Shown here in pieces: positions 25,349-34,831 of a stretch of DNA of 64,000 bases; the first letter of the stretch is position 1, and every line of letters starts with the position of its first letter. The notes beneath the pieces were generated by a model. It did not search any database, had not been told where the DNA came from, and worked only from the letters and a program-made list of their open reading frames with translations. Position numbers and translations under genes: made by a program. The stretch comes from Dyella flagellata (GTDB taxonomy: Bacteria; Pseudomonadota; Gammaproteobacteria; Xanthomonadales; Rhodanobacteraceae), in the NCBI RefSeq assembly GCF_030160275.1, contig NZ_BSOA01000003.1, positions 186,001 to 250,000 on the forward strand, read 5' to 3'.

Positions 25349-26009
25349 AGACGAAACACCTCCCGTCGAGCCTGCGCCCAAACCGGCGCGTGACGGCACG
25401 TTGTTCGAGGGCGACTCTGGCAGTTTGCCGCTGGATGCGCGGCGCGCATTGTGCCAATTGCTGAGCGGTCCCAGCCTGGACCAAGGGCGGCATGGCCAGT
25501 TATGGTCAGCTGTATTGCGCTACGAAACGCAATTGCGCTCGCAACTCAACGACCTGTTCCTGGAGCTAGTGCTCGATCGCGACGCTGGCGTCGCTTTCAC
25601 CCGCCAAGCCGATACCGGGGAGCTGGAAACGCCTGTGCTGCTGCGTTCTTCGCCGCTCACCTTCATCGACTCGGTGCTGCTGTTGTATCTGCGCCAGCAA
25701 CTGGCCGAAGCCGACGCGCAAGGTCATCGCGCGGTGGTGGAAGAAAGTGTGCTGGTGGATGCGCTGTCGGTCTACGAGAAGAATCTTTCCACTGATCGCG
25801 CCGGCTTCAACAAGCGCGTCGCTACCTCCATCGCCAAGATGAAGGACAATCACGTGCTGGAAAAGCTGCGCGGCAGCGAAGATCGCTATGAAGTTTCACC
25901 CGCGCTGAAGCTGCTGTTCTCCGCCGAAGACGTGCAGAACCTGGCGCAGATCTATCGTCAGCTGCGCGAGGCCGACGAAGCCATGGAGGAGGTGGCGGAT
26001 GAACGCTAA
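25335..26009 (+). CDS. mksE: MksE/JetB-like condensin subunit (DUF4194)
   Basis: The 224-residue protein matches the DUF4194 family, the winged-helix KITE-like subunit MksE (JetB). Conserved parts include [20 protein letters not shown], the acidic loop after [20 protein letters not shown], and [20 protein letters not shown] followed by [11 protein letters not shown]. It binds the kleisin. Overlaps on both sides (14 bp with mksF, 11 bp with mksB) indicate coupled translation. Confidence 0.85.
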   Translation: MNLLEDETPPVEPAPKPARDGTLFEGDSGSLPLDARRALCQLLSGPSLDQGRHGQLWSAVLRYETQLRSQLNDLFLELVLDRDAGVAFTRQADTGELETPVLLRSSPLTFIDSVLLLYLRQQLAEADAQGHRAVVEESVLVDALSVYEKNLSTDRAGFNKRVATSIAKMKDNHVLEKLRGSEDRYEVSPALKLLFSAEDVQNLAQIYRQLREADEAMEEVADER

Positions 26010-29000
26010 GACCAAGACCGCGCGCAAGCAGCCCAAGCGTGACACGATGCCCACGCTGTTCCTCTCCGACTTGCCTGACCCGCGTGACGAGCAATTTCGC
26101 ATGCGGCGCCTGCAGGTGCTCAACTGGGGCACTTTCAGCGGCCTGGTCGAGGTGCCGATCGCCGAGCGCGGTTTCCTGTTCGTTGGCCGTTCCGGCTCGG
26201 GCAAATCCACTTTGCTCGACGCGATGTCGGCCTTGCTGGTGCCGCCGAACCTGGTGGATTTCAACGCGGCGGCGCGCGAGGCCGAGCGCAGCGGCCGCGA
26301 TCGCAGCCTGATTTCCTACGTGCGAGGTGCGTGGGCCGATCAGCACGATGGCGAATCCGGCGAAATTGCCACGCAGTATCTGCGCAAGGGCAGCACCTGG
26401 TCGGCGCTGGTGCTGGAATACCGCAATGCGGTGGGCGCAACGGTCAGTCTGATCCGCTTGTTCTGGGTGGCCGGCAACGGCTCCACCGCGGCGGACGTGA
26501 AGAAGCACTACATGGTGTGCGAGCGCGCCTTCGACGTCGCTACCGAGCTGCAGGGATTCGATCTGGATCTGCGCAAGCTGAAGACGCGCCTCGGCGAAGA
26601 CGTGCATCACTTCGACACCTTCGCTGGTTACGCCGAACGCTTCCGCCGTTTGCTCGGTATCCAGAACGAAATGGCGCTGAAGCTGCTACACAAGACGCAG
26701 TCGGCCAAGAATCTGGGCGATCTCAATTCGTTCCTGCGCGGCTTCATGCTGGACGAGCCGGAAACTTTCGGTGCGGCCAGCCGGCTGGTGACGGACTTTG
26801 GGGAGCTGGACGCCGCGCACAAGGCGGTGGTTATTGCGCGCGAGCAGGTCGATACACTGGTGCCTGCACGCAGCGCGTATGAAAACCTGCAGAAGCTGCG
26901 CCGCGAAACCAGCACTCTGCGCGAACTGCATCTGTGCGTGGACACCTGGCGCGAGCAACGCCGTCTGGTATTGCTGGATGAGCGGCTGGCCGAACTCAAG
27001 GTGCGCGACGTAGCGCTGGAAGGCGAAATCGCCCAGCGCCGCCAGACCCTGGACAATCACGACCGTCGCCTGAGCGATCTGGAGCAGCAGCGCCGCGATC
27101 AGGGTGGTGACCTGATCGACCAGTTGGAGCGCGAGCACGATCAGGTCTCGCGCGAGCGCGATGAACGCATGAAGCGCAGGGACAAGGCCGAGCGTGCCTG
27201 TAGCGGCCTGGGCTGGACCGTGCCATCCAGTGCGCAGAGCTTTGCCGAACTCGTCGGGCGTTCGCGAGAACTGCTCGATGGCGCGCGCGATCGCTCCGCC
27301 GGACTGGAGGAGCGCATGGATGCGCTCAAGCGCGAACGCGATCAGGCGAGCCAGCGCTTTGCCGGCGTGCGTGCTGAAATCGAGGCCTTGAAGCGCAATC
27401 CGTCCAACATCCCCGCACCGATCCAGGCCATGCGTGCGCGTTTGTGCGGCGAGCTGGGCTGGTCGGAGAACGCCTTGCCGTTCGTGGGCGAGTTGCTGCA
27501 AGTCAAAACCGAATTTGCTGCATGGCGTGGCGCCATCGAGCGCGTTCTGCACGGTTTTGCGCTGTCGTTGCTGGTGGACGAGCGCCAATACGCCGAGGTC
27601 TCCAGCTGGATCAACCAGACTCACCTGGGGGGCAAGCTGGTGTATTACCGCGTGGGTCGCGTCGACACTCTCGGCAAGCGCATGCTGGAATCACGCTCGC
27701 TGGTGCAGCGGCTGGACATCCGCGATCACGCGCATCGCGATTGGCTGACTAACGAGCTGACGCGGCGCTTCGATTACGCTTGCGTGGATACGCCCGCTGC
27801 CCTGCGTAACACCGACCGCGCGATCACTCGCGAAGGCCTGGTAAAGCATGGCGGCGATCGTCACGAAAAGGATGACCGTCGCGCGGTGGACGATCGCCGC
27901 AACTGGGTGTTGGGCTTCGACAATCGCGACAAGCTTGGCGTGTTCGAGCGCGAAGGGCAGGAGCTGGCGCAGGCCATTGCGCAAACTGCCGCCGAGCTGG
28001 ATCAGCTGAAGAGCGAGCGCGACGCCGATGGCGATCGTCGCCTTGCCGCATCGCAGCTCGCCAGCCTGGAGTGGGAAGAGATCGATGTGGCGCCCAAGTT
28101 GCGTCGATTGGGCGATATCGAGAACCAGTTGCAACAATTGCGTTCGGGCGATGCCACACTGCAGGAGATCATGCGGCAGCTCGACACTGAGCGCGTCGCA
28201 CGCACGCGTGCGGCCAAGACGCTGGAAGACGCCTCGGCCGAACGCCTATCCATGGAGCGCGAGCGCAACGGCTTCACCAGACAGCGCGAATCCTGCCTGT
28301 CGCTTGCTCACGCCATGACGCTTTCGCCCGTACAGACCGAAGCGCTGGCGGCGCGCCTGCCGCAGCATCCGCCGTTACTGTTGGACAATCTGGATCGCCA
28401 GGTCAACCAGGTGAAGGACGGCTTGAACGTCGCGCTGGCCGAGCATGCGGAGGAAGACAACGAGCTGGTGCACGCCACCGAAGAGTGCTTCCGTAGTTTC
28501 TGCCGCAAATGGCCGCAGGACAGCGCCGACTTCACGCCCAATATGGATTCGGCGGAAGGCTTTCTCTCGCGCCTGCGTCGGTTGGAGCTGGATGGTCTGC
28601 CCAAGCACGAGGCACGCTTTTTCGAACTGCTGCAAAGCCAAAGCAAGCAAAATCTGCTGGTGCTGCAGAAACACATGACCGAGGCGCGCAAATCGATTGG
28701 CCAACGCATGGAAGAGGTGAACGAGAGCCTGGAGCGCGTGCCGTTCAATCGGGGCACCTTGCTGCAGATCGACCTCACCGACCGCAACTTGCCGGAGGTG
28801 CGCGACTTCCAACTGCAATTGCGCGAAGTGCTTTCGCATCACCAGACCGAAGATCGCGATCGCGCCGAGGCGCAATTCGCCGTGCTGCGCCAGCTGGTAG
28901 CAAAGCTGGCTGCCGACGATGCCGAGCACAAGCGCTGGCGCGAACAGGTGCTCGATGTGCGACAGCACGTGGAGTTCGTGGGCGTTGAGAAGGATGCCAA

Positions 29001-29403
29001 CACGCGCGATACAGTGGAGGTCTACCGTAGTGGCGCGGGCAAATCAGGCGGCCAGCGCCAGAAGTTGGCCACGACCTGTCTTGCCGCGGCATTGCGCTAC
29101 CAGCTCGGTGGCGACGATGGCCATCTGCCGCGCTATGCACCGGTGGTGCTTGACGAGGCCTTCGACAAGGCCGACAACGAATTCACTGCGCTGGCGATGA
29201 ACATCTTCGAGAACTTCGGTTTCCAGATGGTGGTGGCTACGCCGCTGAAATCGGTAATGACGCTGGAGCCGTTCATCGGTGGCGCATGTTTCGTCGATAT
29301 CACGGGCCGGCATGACTCGGGCGTGTTACTGATCGAATACGACGAGGGCAACAAGCGGCTGGCGCTACCTGAGAAGGCGCGTCAGGCCAATGCCGACACC
29401 TGA
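25999..29403 (+). CDS. mksB: MksB/JetC-like SMC ATPase
   Basis: This 1134-residue MukB-like SMC protein has Walker [15 protein letters not shown] at residues 63-76, long charged coiled coils between about 280 and 960, a head signature [20 protein letters not shown] around 1011, and Walker [16 protein letters not shown] around 1049. It is the motor of the condensin formed with MksE and MksF. In Wadjet (JetABCD) the same three proteins act with the JetD nuclease. The next gene is a Tat-exported amidase and no JetD/MksG-like gene is present, so a chromosomal condensin role is more likely. Confidence 0.88.
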   Translation: MNAKTKTARKQPKRDTMPTLFLSDLPDPRDEQFRMRRLQVLNWGTFSGLVEVPIAERGFLFVGRSGSGKSTLLDAMSALLVPPNLVDFNAAAREAERSGRDRSLISYVRGAWADQHDGESGEIATQYLRKGSTWSALVLEYRNAVGATVSLIRLFWVAGNGSTAADVKKHYMVCERAFDVATELQGFDLDLRKLKTRLGEDVHHFDTFAGYAERFRRLLGIQNEMALKLLHKTQSAKNLGDLNSFLRGFMLDEPETFGAASRLVTDFGELDAAHKAVVIAREQVDTLVPARSAYENLQKLRRETSTLRELHLCVDTWREQRRLVLLDERLAELKVRDVALEGEIAQRRQTLDNHDRRLSDLEQQRRDQGGDLIDQLEREHDQVSRERDERMKRRDKAERACSGLGWTVPSSAQSFAELVGRSRELLDGARDRSAGLEERMDALKRERDQASQRFAGVRAEIEALKRNPSNIPAPIQAMRARLCGELGWSENALPFVGELLQVKTEFAAWRGAIERVLHGFALSLLVDERQYAEVSSWINQTHLGGKLVYYRVGRVDTLGKRMLESRSLVQRLDIRDHAHRDWLTNELTRRFDYACVDTPAALRNTDRAITREGLVKHGGDRHEKDDRRAVDDRRNWVLGFDNRDKLGVFEREGQELAQAIAQTAAELDQLKSERDADGDRRLAASQLASLEWEEIDVAPKLRRLGDIENQLQQLRSGDATLQEIMRQLDTERVARTRAAKTLEDASAERLSMERERNGFTRQRESCLSLAHAMTLSPVQTEALAARLPQHPPLLLDNLDRQVNQVKDGLNVALAEHAEEDNELVHATEECFRSFCRKWPQDSADFTPNMDSAEGFLSRLRRLELDGLPKHEARFFELLQSQSKQNLLVLQKHMTEARKSIGQRMEEVNESLERVPFNRGTLLQIDLTDRNLPEVRDFQLQLREVLSHHQTEDRDRAEAQFAVLRQLVAKLAADDAEHKRWREQVLDVRQHVEFVGVEKDANTRDTVEVYRSGAGKSGGQRQKLATTCLAAALRYQLGGDDGHLPRYAPVVLDEAFDKADNEFTALAMNIFENFGFQMVVATPLKSVMTLEPFIGGACFVDITGRHDSGVLLIEYDEGNKRLALPEKARQANADT

Positions 29404-29412
29404 GAAGCCAGG

Positions 29413-29440
29413 GTAGGCTGGGATTGGCATCCCAGCCTAC
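29413..29440. repeat. REP-like intergenic hairpin, single unit (copy 5)
   Basis: A single palindrome GTAGGCTGGGATTGGCATCC, completed by CAGCCTAC, follows the mksB stop by 9 bp. Same family as the other copies, but one unit instead of a pair. Confidence 0.8.
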
Positions 29441-29543
29441 GACCGCGCGGTAATGCAGGTTTTGCGGCCAGAACATGACCTGTGAAGCATGCAAGCGGAC
29501 CATCAATCCGTCATGATGCAGTGTCTATTCGCCGGAGCTGCCC

Positions 29544-30596
29544 ATGACCGACCGCCGCGATTTCCTCAAGGCCAGCTTGCTGGCCACTTCCGCCTTGGCC
29601 CTGCCGCGAATCTCGCGCGCCGCCACCACCGTGTCCGGCTCTGTCCCCGGTAAGGTCGGCGCGCGCGTCGTGTCCACCTGGGATTTCGGTGTACCTGCCA
29701 ACCAGGCTGCGTGGGCCGTGCTCGGTAAGGGCGGCAAGCCGCTGGATGCGGTGGAGAAGGGCGTGATGGTGCCCGAGTCGGATCTCAACAATCACAGCGT
29801 GGGGCGGGCGGGTTATCCGGATCGCGACGGCCACGTGACGCTGGACGCCAGCATCATGGATGGCGATGGCCGCTGCGGTGCGGTGGCTGCGCTGGAACAT
29901 ATCGGCCACCCGATCAATGTCGCGCGCAAGGTGATGGAGAACACGCCGCACGTGCTGCTGGTCGGCGACGGCGCGCTGGAATTCGCCTTGCAGCAGGGCT
30001 TCAAGAAAGAACACCTGCTTACGCCGGAATCGGAAAAAGCCTGGCATGAGTGGCTCAAGCAGGCCAAATACAAGCCGGTGGCCAACAGCGAGAACATCGA
30101 TTACCACCGCAGCGTGCAAAACCTGGGAATGCCGGGCGGCAAGAACAATCACGACACCATCGGCATGCTGGCCGTCGATGCGGATGGACATCTTGCCGGC
30201 GCCTGCACCACCAGCGGCATGGCGTGGAAACTGCATGGCCGCGTGGGCGACAGCCCGATCATCGGCGCAGGTTTGTATGTCGACAACGAAGTCGGCGGCG
30301 CAACCTCGACCGGGGTCGGCGAGGAGGTGATTCGCACTGCCGGAAGCTTCCTGGTGGTGGAGCTGATGCGTCATGGGCGCAGTCCGCAGGAGGCTTGCGA
30401 AGAGGCCGTACGGCGCATCGTGAAGAAGCGCCCGGATGCCGCCAAGGAATTGCAGGTAGGCTTCCTGGCTTTGCGACGCGACGGTGAGTGTGGCGCTTAC
30501 GCCATCCAGAAAGGCTTCACCTATGCGGTATGCGATATGCAACAGCAGGATCGCCTGCTTGCTTCACCCAGTGTCTATCAGACCACCTACACATGA
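29544..30596 (+). CDS. N-terminal-nucleophile asparaginase/glycosylasparaginase family, Tat-exported
   Basis: The 350-residue protein has a twin-arginine signal (DRRDFLKASLLATSALALPR). The catalytic threonine that becomes the new N terminus after self-cleavage is in NNHDTIGMLAVDADG (about Thr205). It is followed by TTSGMAWKLHGRVGDSPIIG and the substrate-binding arginine of GRVGDSP, then GATSTGVGEEVIRTAGSF. The layout matches N4-(beta-N-acetylglucosaminyl)-asparaginase more than isoaspartyl peptidase. It would act in the periplasm. Its stop overlaps cutC (ATGA), so both are in one operon. Confidence 0.85.
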   Translation: MTDRRDFLKASLLATSALALPRISRAATTVSGSVPGKVGARVVSTWDFGVPANQAAWAVLGKGGKPLDAVEKGVMVPESDLNNHSVGRAGYPDRDGHVTLDASIMDGDGRCGAVAALEHIGHPINVARKVMENTPHVLLVGDGALEFALQQGFKKEHLLTPESEKAWHEWLKQAKYKPVANSENIDYHRSVQNLGMPGGKNNHDTIGMLAVDADGHLAGACTTSGMAWKLHGRVGDSPIIGAGLYVDNEVGGATSTGVGEEVIRTAGSFLVVELMRHGRSPQEACEEAVRRIVKKRPDAAKELQVGFLALRRDGECGAYAIQKGFTYAVCDMQQQDRLLASPSVYQTTYT

Positions 30597-31324
30597 TGTC
30601 CAGCTCTTCCTTGCTTGAAATTGCCGCCGGCTCGCTGGCTTCCGCGTTGGTCGCGCAGGAAGGCGGCGCCGATCGCGTCGAACTTTGCAGCAGTCTGGCC
30701 GAAGGCGGCATTACCCCGTCCTACGGAATGTTGGTTGCGGTGCGCGAGCGCGTGAGGATTCCGGTGTATGTGCTGGTACGGCCGCGGGCGGGCGATTTTC
30801 TGTATGACGCCGCCGATTTCGAAATGATGCGGCGGGACATCGAAACCTGCGCCAAGTTGGGATTCGACGGCGTGGTGATCGGTGCGCTGGATGCGGACGG
30901 GCACGTCGATCCGCGTTGCCGTGAATTGGTGGGCGCTGCCGGCAAGCTGGGTGTCACCTTCCACCGAGCGATCGATGCCAGCGTGGATCTGAGTCGCGCG
31001 CTGGAGGACATCATCGCGCTGGGTTGCGAGCGCGTGCTGACCTCGGGCGGATGCGCGAACGCGCTGGCCGGGGCGCAGGCGATTGCCGGTTTGGTGAGGC
31101 AGGCTGGCGAGCGAATCAGGATCATGGCCGGTGCCGGCATTCGGTCAGGCAATCTGGCCGAAGTGGCGCGGCTGACCGGGGCGCATGAATTTCATGGCTC
31201 GGCGCGCGCGGTAGTGAAATCCTCGATGCGATACCTCAATCCGGCCCTGCAGGATCTTGCGCCGGATATCGAGCGGAGCAGCGCGGAGGAAGTGCGGGCG
31301 ATGAAGGCGCAGCTGCCGTATTAG
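30593..31324 (+). CDS. cutC: CutC family protein (copper homeostasis / TIM barrel)
   Basis: The 243-residue TIM-barrel protein has the CutC patterns LEIAAGSLASALVAQEGGAD and RVELCSSLAEGGITPSYG, then VYVLVRPRAGDFLYD and TFHRAID, and the ending RIMAGAGIRSGNLAEV. CutC was linked to copper tolerance in E. coli, but its biochemical role is uncertain. The start is taken as 30593, where ATG overlaps the stop of the amidase gene; 30596 is an alternative. A block of tandem terminator repeats follows. Confidence 0.88.
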   Translation: MMSSSSLLEIAAGSLASALVAQEGGADRVELCSSLAEGGITPSYGMLVAVRERVRIPVYVLVRPRAGDFLYDAADFEMMRRDIETCAKLGFDGVVIGALDADGHVDPRCRELVGAAGKLGVTFHRAIDASVDLSRALEDIIALGCERVLTSGGCANALAGAQAIAGLVRQAGERIRIMAGAGIRSGNLAEVARLTGAHEFHGSARAVVKSSMRYLNPALQDLAPDIERSSAEEVRAMKAQLPY

Positions 31325-31346
31325 CCCCTCGCGCCCCCGTAGGGGG

Positions 31347-31499
31347 CATTGAATATAAAAAGCCGGCGTTTCCGCCGGCCTTCCTCTCCCCCCGGAGAGG
31401 GAGCATTGAATATGAAAAAGCCGGCGTTTCCGCCGGCCTTCCTCTCCCCCGGAGAGGGAGCATTGAATATGAAAAAGCCGGCGTTTCCGCCGGCTTTTC
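31347..31499. repeat. 57-bp tandem direct repeat, 2.7 copies, each with a terminator hairpin
   Basis: Units start at 31347, 31404 and 31461 (CATTGAATAT). Each has AAAAGCCGGCG-TTTC-CGCCGGC followed by T residues, and the first two also contain CTCTCC(4-5)GGAGAG. The hairpins are symmetric, so they can terminate cutC (rightward) and rpsT (leftward), which converge here. The last unit ends in CCGCCGGCTTTT. The near identity of the copies points to recent duplication or maintenance by slippage. Confidence 0.88.
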
Positions 31500-31525
31500 G
31501 CACCAACCCTTATGCGTGCTTGGCC

Positions 31526-31789
31526 TTAGGCCAGCTCGTGAATCTTGGCATTCAGGCGGCTCTTGTGGCGAGCGGCCTTGTTCTTGTGGATCAGACCGCG
31601 AGCGGCATAGCGATCCATCACCGGCTGGGCAGCCGCGAAGGCTTCCACGGCGGCAGCCTTGTCCTTCGCTTCGATCGCTTTGACGACCTTGCGCAGGGCG
31701 GTACGGACCATGGAACGGGCGCTGATGTTGCGCAGGCGGCGCTGCTCGGACTGGCGCGCGCGCTTCTTCGCGGACTTGATGTTGGCCAA
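31526..31789 (-). CDS. rpsT: 30S ribosomal protein S20 (TTG start)
   Basis: S20 binds 16S rRNA in the small subunit. The 87-residue protein reads [20 protein letters not shown] from residue 2 and ends [12 protein letters not shown]. The family start falls on a TTG codon at 31789, with CGGAG 8 nt upstream, and no ATG or GTG fits. E. coli rpsT also starts with UUG, and a weak start is part of its autoregulation there. The gene faces cutC across the tandem terminators and diverges from murJ. Confidence 0.96.
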   Translation of the reverse strand: MANIKSAKKRARQSEQRRLRNISARSMVRTALRKVVKAIEAKDKAAAVEAFAAAQPVMDRYAARGLIHKNKAARHKSRLNAKIHELA

Positions 31790-31915
31790 GGTAGAACTCC
31801 GGAATGAATACTGGGGCTGGAAAAAGGCGGCAATTATGGCGTCATTTTGCCGGTAGGTCAAGCGGTTAAGATGCTGGGCAGGGCAATGGTTGCCTGGAGC
31901 CTCAACAGAGCCACG

Positions 31916-31979
31916 TTGGCTGGGATGATAATCCCAGCTTCGTTGGGCGCCTGACGCTGGGATTTCATCCCAGCCTACG
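31916..31979. repeat. REP-like intergenic hairpin repeat, paired unit (copy 6)
   Basis: Arms TTGGCTGGGATGATAATCCC and CTGGGATTTCATCCCAGCCT lie between the divergent rpsT and murJ genes. Same family as 641-708, with one changed outer base pair. Confidence 0.8.
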
Positions 31980-32067
31980 CCACGGCGGTTGGCCTCCCGG
32001 TTACGTTTTGTTCCTTGAGTGCTGCCAAACTACACACCGCTTCAGCCCAAGGAATCCTTGCCCCAGC

Positions 32068-33675
32068 ATGAAATCCCCCAGCATGTTACGCGGGCTGCTC
32101 TCTTTCAGCAGCATGACCATGGTTTCACGCGTGCTCGGGCTGCTGCGGGATATCTCGATCAGCCACGTGTTCGGCGCCAACGTTGCCACCGATGCGTTCT
32201 GGGTCGCGTTCCGGATTCCCAACTTCATGCGCCGCATGTTCGCGGAAGGCGCATTCTCCACCGCCTTCGTGCCCGTATTCACGGAAGTGAAGGAAACGGA
32301 CACGCATGCGCAATTGAAGGAACTGATGTCGCGGGTTGCCGGCACGCTAGGTGGTGTGCTGCTGGTGGTGGCGGCGCTGTGCGTACTGTTTGCGCCGCAG
32401 GTGGCGACCGTGTTCACGCCGGGGGCCGTGGATGAGCCGCATAAGTTCACTCTCACCGTTCAGTTGCTGCGGCTCACGTTTCCCTTCCTGCTGTTCGTCG
32501 CGCTGACCGCGCTGGCGGGCGGAGCGCTCAACAGTTTTCATCGCTTTGGCTGGCCGGCGCTTACGCCGGTGATCCTCAACCTGTGCATGATCGCCGGTGC
32601 GTGGTGGTTGTCGAAGCGTTTGCAGACGCCGATCCTGGCGATGGGCTGGGCAGTGCTGGCGGCAGGCCTGCTGCAGGTGTTGTTCCAGCTGCCCGCGCTG
32701 CGCAGTCTCGATCTGCTGGTGTTGCCGCGCTGGGGCTGGCGTCACCCGCAGGTGCAACGGATCATGCGCCAGATGGTGCCGACGCTGTTCGGTTCCTCGG
32801 TGTCGCAGATCAATCTGCTGTTCGACACGGTGATCGCCTCGTTGCTGATTTCCGGTTCGCAAACCTGGCTATCGCAAGCTGATCGTTTCCTGGAATTACC
32901 GCTGGGAGTGTTTGGCGTGGCGCTGGGTACGGTGATCCTGCCCTCGCTGTCGCGCCATCATGTGGCGACCGATCATGCTGGTTTTTCCAAGGCGCTGGAT
33001 TGGGGTTTGCGCATCACCTTGCTGATCGCCGTGCCGGCCATGTTCGGCCTGATGCTGCTGGCGCAACCGCTGGTTGCCACGCTGTTCCAGAACGGCCAGT
33101 TTCGGCCGTTCGATACGCGCATGACCACGTTATCGGTCACTGCGTTGAGTTTTGGCGTGCCGGCGTACGCGCTGGTGAAAGTGTTGTTGCCGGCGTTCTA
33201 TGCGCGCAAGGATACGCGCACGCCAGTGCGTGCCGGCGTGGCGGCATTGCTGTCGAACATGCTGCTCAATGGCGTGTTTTTGCTGACATTGTATGCGTTA
33301 TGGGCGCCACCGGAACTGCGGGCCGGGTCGCTGCTGGAAGGCTTGTCCAGGGTACCCGGCTTGCATCTGGCGCTGGGCATGGCCAGTGCGGTGGCCAGCT
33401 ATATCAACCTGGCGCTGCTGTGGCGCTGGCTGCGGCGGGCGGATATCTATCAGCAGCAGCCGGGCTGGGGGCGCCACCTGGCACGGCTGGCCATGGCCTG
33501 TGCCGCGATGGTCGCGCTCTTGTTGCTGGGCCGCTGGTATTGGCCGGACTGGACGTCATTATCGGTAGCTGGACGCGTGTGGCGCCTGGCCTTGCTGGTC
33601 GGGGCCGGTGGGGCGACCTATGTCACGGTGCTGTTTGCCACCGGCCTCCGCCTGCGCGACCTGCAGCACGAGTAA
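32068..33675 (+). CDS. murJ: Lipid II flippase MurJ
   Basis: MurJ (MviN) flips lipid II across the inner membrane for peptidoglycan synthesis. The 535-residue protein has about 14 membrane segments. It starts MKSPSMLRGLLSFSSMTMVS and contains the conserved SRVLGLLRDISISHVFG and FRIPNFMRRMFAEGAFSTAF motifs. The start at 32068 is preferred; the internal ATG at 32083 is possible. It is the first gene of the murJ-ribF-ileS-lspA set typical of gammaproteobacteria. Confidence 0.96.
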   Translation: MKSPSMLRGLLSFSSMTMVSRVLGLLRDISISHVFGANVATDAFWVAFRIPNFMRRMFAEGAFSTAFVPVFTEVKETDTHAQLKELMSRVAGTLGGVLLVVAALCVLFAPQVATVFTPGAVDEPHKFTLTVQLLRLTFPFLLFVALTALAGGALNSFHRFGWPALTPVILNLCMIAGAWWLSKRLQTPILAMGWAVLAAGLLQVLFQLPALRSLDLLVLPRWGWRHPQVQRIMRQMVPTLFGSSVSQINLLFDTVIASLLISGSQTWLSQADRFLELPLGVFGVALGTVILPSLSRHHVATDHAGFSKALDWGLRITLLIAVPAMFGLMLLAQPLVATLFQNGQFRPFDTRMTTLSVTALSFGVPAYALVKVLLPAFYARKDTRTPVRAGVAALLSNMLLNGVFLLTLYALWAPPELRAGSLLEGLSRVPGLHLALGMASAVASYINLALLWRWLRRADIYQQQPGWGRHLARLAMACAAMVALLLLGRWYWPDWTSLSVAGRVWRLALLVGAGGATYVTVLFATGLRLRDLQHE

Positions 33676-33710
33676 GCGGAATCGTCAGGGGCATCCTCTA
33701 TACTTCCGTG

Positions 33711-34667
33711 ATGATGAAACTGTCCCGGGATGTCGCGGGGCCGTGCCTGGCCCCCGGCGGCAGCGTGGTTGCGGTCGGCGCTTTCGACGGCCTGCACCGC
33801 GGCCATCAAGCCTTGCTCAGTGAAGTGCGCCAGCGAGCGCAGGCGCTCGGCTGCACGCCGATCGTGGTGAGTTTCGAGCCGCTGCCGCGCGCCTATTTCT
33901 CCAAGGAGCCGGTGCCGCGTCTGTCCAGCGTGCGTGAAAAGTTGTTGGGCTTTGCCGCGGCCGGTATGGAACACACGCTGCTGCTGCGCTTCAACCGTGA
34001 CCTGACGGCCATGTCCCCGGAAGACTTCGTGCAGCAGGTGCTGATCGACCGGCTCCAGGTGCGCGAAGTTTGGGTAGGAGCGGATTTCCGTTTCGGTCAT
34101 AAGCGTGCCGGTGATGTGGCCATGCTGGAGCGTATCGGCAGCGAACGGGGCTTCGCCGCGCATACCTTGCGGGCCGTGCTGCTGGAAGGCGAGCGCGTCT
34201 CGGCCAGCCGGGTGCGGGCGCTGCTCGCGGCCGGGAATTTTGGTGCCGCCACACCGCTGCTGGGCCGGCCCTACGTAATCGAAGGTAAGGTCGAATACGG
34301 CAACCAGCTGGGCCGCACCCTGGGCTTCCCCACCGCCAACATCCATCTGCGTGAACGCGTGTCTCCGCTGCACGGCATTTTTGCTGTGCGCGTGGGGCTG
34401 GGCGAGGGCGAGTGCAGCTGGCCGGGCGTGGCCAGCCTGGGCACGCGGCCCACCGTCAACGAGGTGGCCGAGCCGTTGCTGGAGGTGCACCTGTTCGATT
34501 TCGAGGGGGATCTCTACGGCCAGCGCATGGCGGTGGAGTTCGTGGCCAAGCTGCGTGACGAAATGAAATTCGACGGCCTCGACGCATTGCAGCAGCAAAT
34601 GCGGCATGATGCACGTTCCGCCCGGGAGATCCTTGGGATGAACCCGGTATTGATCGACGCGAAATAA
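33711..34667 (+). CDS. ribF: Bifunctional riboflavin kinase / FAD synthetase
   Basis: RibF turns riboflavin into FMN and FAD. The 318-residue protein has the N-terminal nucleotidyltransferase motif VGAFDGLHRGHQALL at about residues 21-35, and the C-terminal flavokinase motif GRTLGFPTANIHL with GVASLGTRPTVNE. Two adjacent ATG codons (33711, 33714) can serve as start. Its stop codon region (AATAAGG) doubles as the ribosome-binding site of a short ORF at 34677, upstream of ileS. Confidence 0.95.
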   Translation: MMKLSRDVAGPCLAPGGSVVAVGAFDGLHRGHQALLSEVRQRAQALGCTPIVVSFEPLPRAYFSKEPVPRLSSVREKLLGFAAAGMEHTLLLRFNRDLTAMSPEDFVQQVLIDRLQVREVWVGADFRFGHKRAGDVAMLERIGSERGFAAHTLRAVLLEGERVSASRVRALLAAGNFGAATPLLGRPYVIEGKVEYGNQLGRTLGFPTANIHLRERVSPLHGIFAVRVGLGEGECSWPGVASLGTRPTVNEVAEPLLEVHLFDFEGDLYGQRMAVEFVAKLRDEMKFDGLDALQQQMRHDARSAREILGMNPVLIDAK

Positions 34668-34676
34668 GGCCGCTTC

Positions 34677-34745
34677 ATGAGCAGCACCCCGTCCAGCTTA
34701 CACACTTCGCCGACGGCCATGCCCGCGACGATCATTATTATTTGA
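34677..34745 (+). CDS. Putative 22-residue leader peptide of ileS with four terminal Ile codons
   Basis: The short ORF reads MSSTPSSLHTSPTAMPAT followed by four consecutive Ile codons (ATC ATT ATT ATT) and TGA. TAAGG lies 7 nt before its ATG and overlaps the ribF stop codon, so it is well placed for translation. Isoleucine-codon runs just before a stop are typical of attenuator leader peptides, and the next gene is isoleucyl-tRNA synthetase. A shortage of charged tRNA-Ile would stall the ribosome at the end of this ORF. Translation and regulation are inferred; similarity to known leaders could not be tested. Confidence 0.6.
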   Translation: MSSTPSSLHTSPTAMPATIIII

Positions 34746-34754
34746 CGAGCACTC

Positions 34755-34831
34755 GCCGAAGCGCGTGCGCTTGCCGCCGCGCGCGGCAAGTGAATAGCAC
34801 GAGGCTTCGGTTCCCCTCCAGGCATCGAAGC
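34755..34831 (+). promoter_or_regulatory. Alternative hairpins between the Ile-rich leader ORF and ileS
   Basis: A perfect stem CTTGCCGC / GCGGCAAG (34770-34777 / 34783-34790, 5-nt loop) lies downstream of the leader stop. GCTTCGG (34804-34810) can pair either with CCGAAGC at 34756-34762 or with CGAAGC at 34826-34831, so two folds exclude each other. No run of T follows, so if this is an attenuator it may act on translation or through Rho rather than by an intrinsic terminator. Confidence 0.45.

Noticed and set aside
31347-31499. Tandem repeat considered as a CRISPR array
   Set aside because: Units are contiguous and identical along their whole length with no variable spacers, and no cas genes are nearby.
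31349-31807. An open frame through the 57-bp tandem repeat giving a repeating 19-residue peptide
   Set aside because: The unit length is divisible by three, so a frame stays open by chance. The sequence is a set of terminator hairpins, and the frame runs antisense into rpsT.
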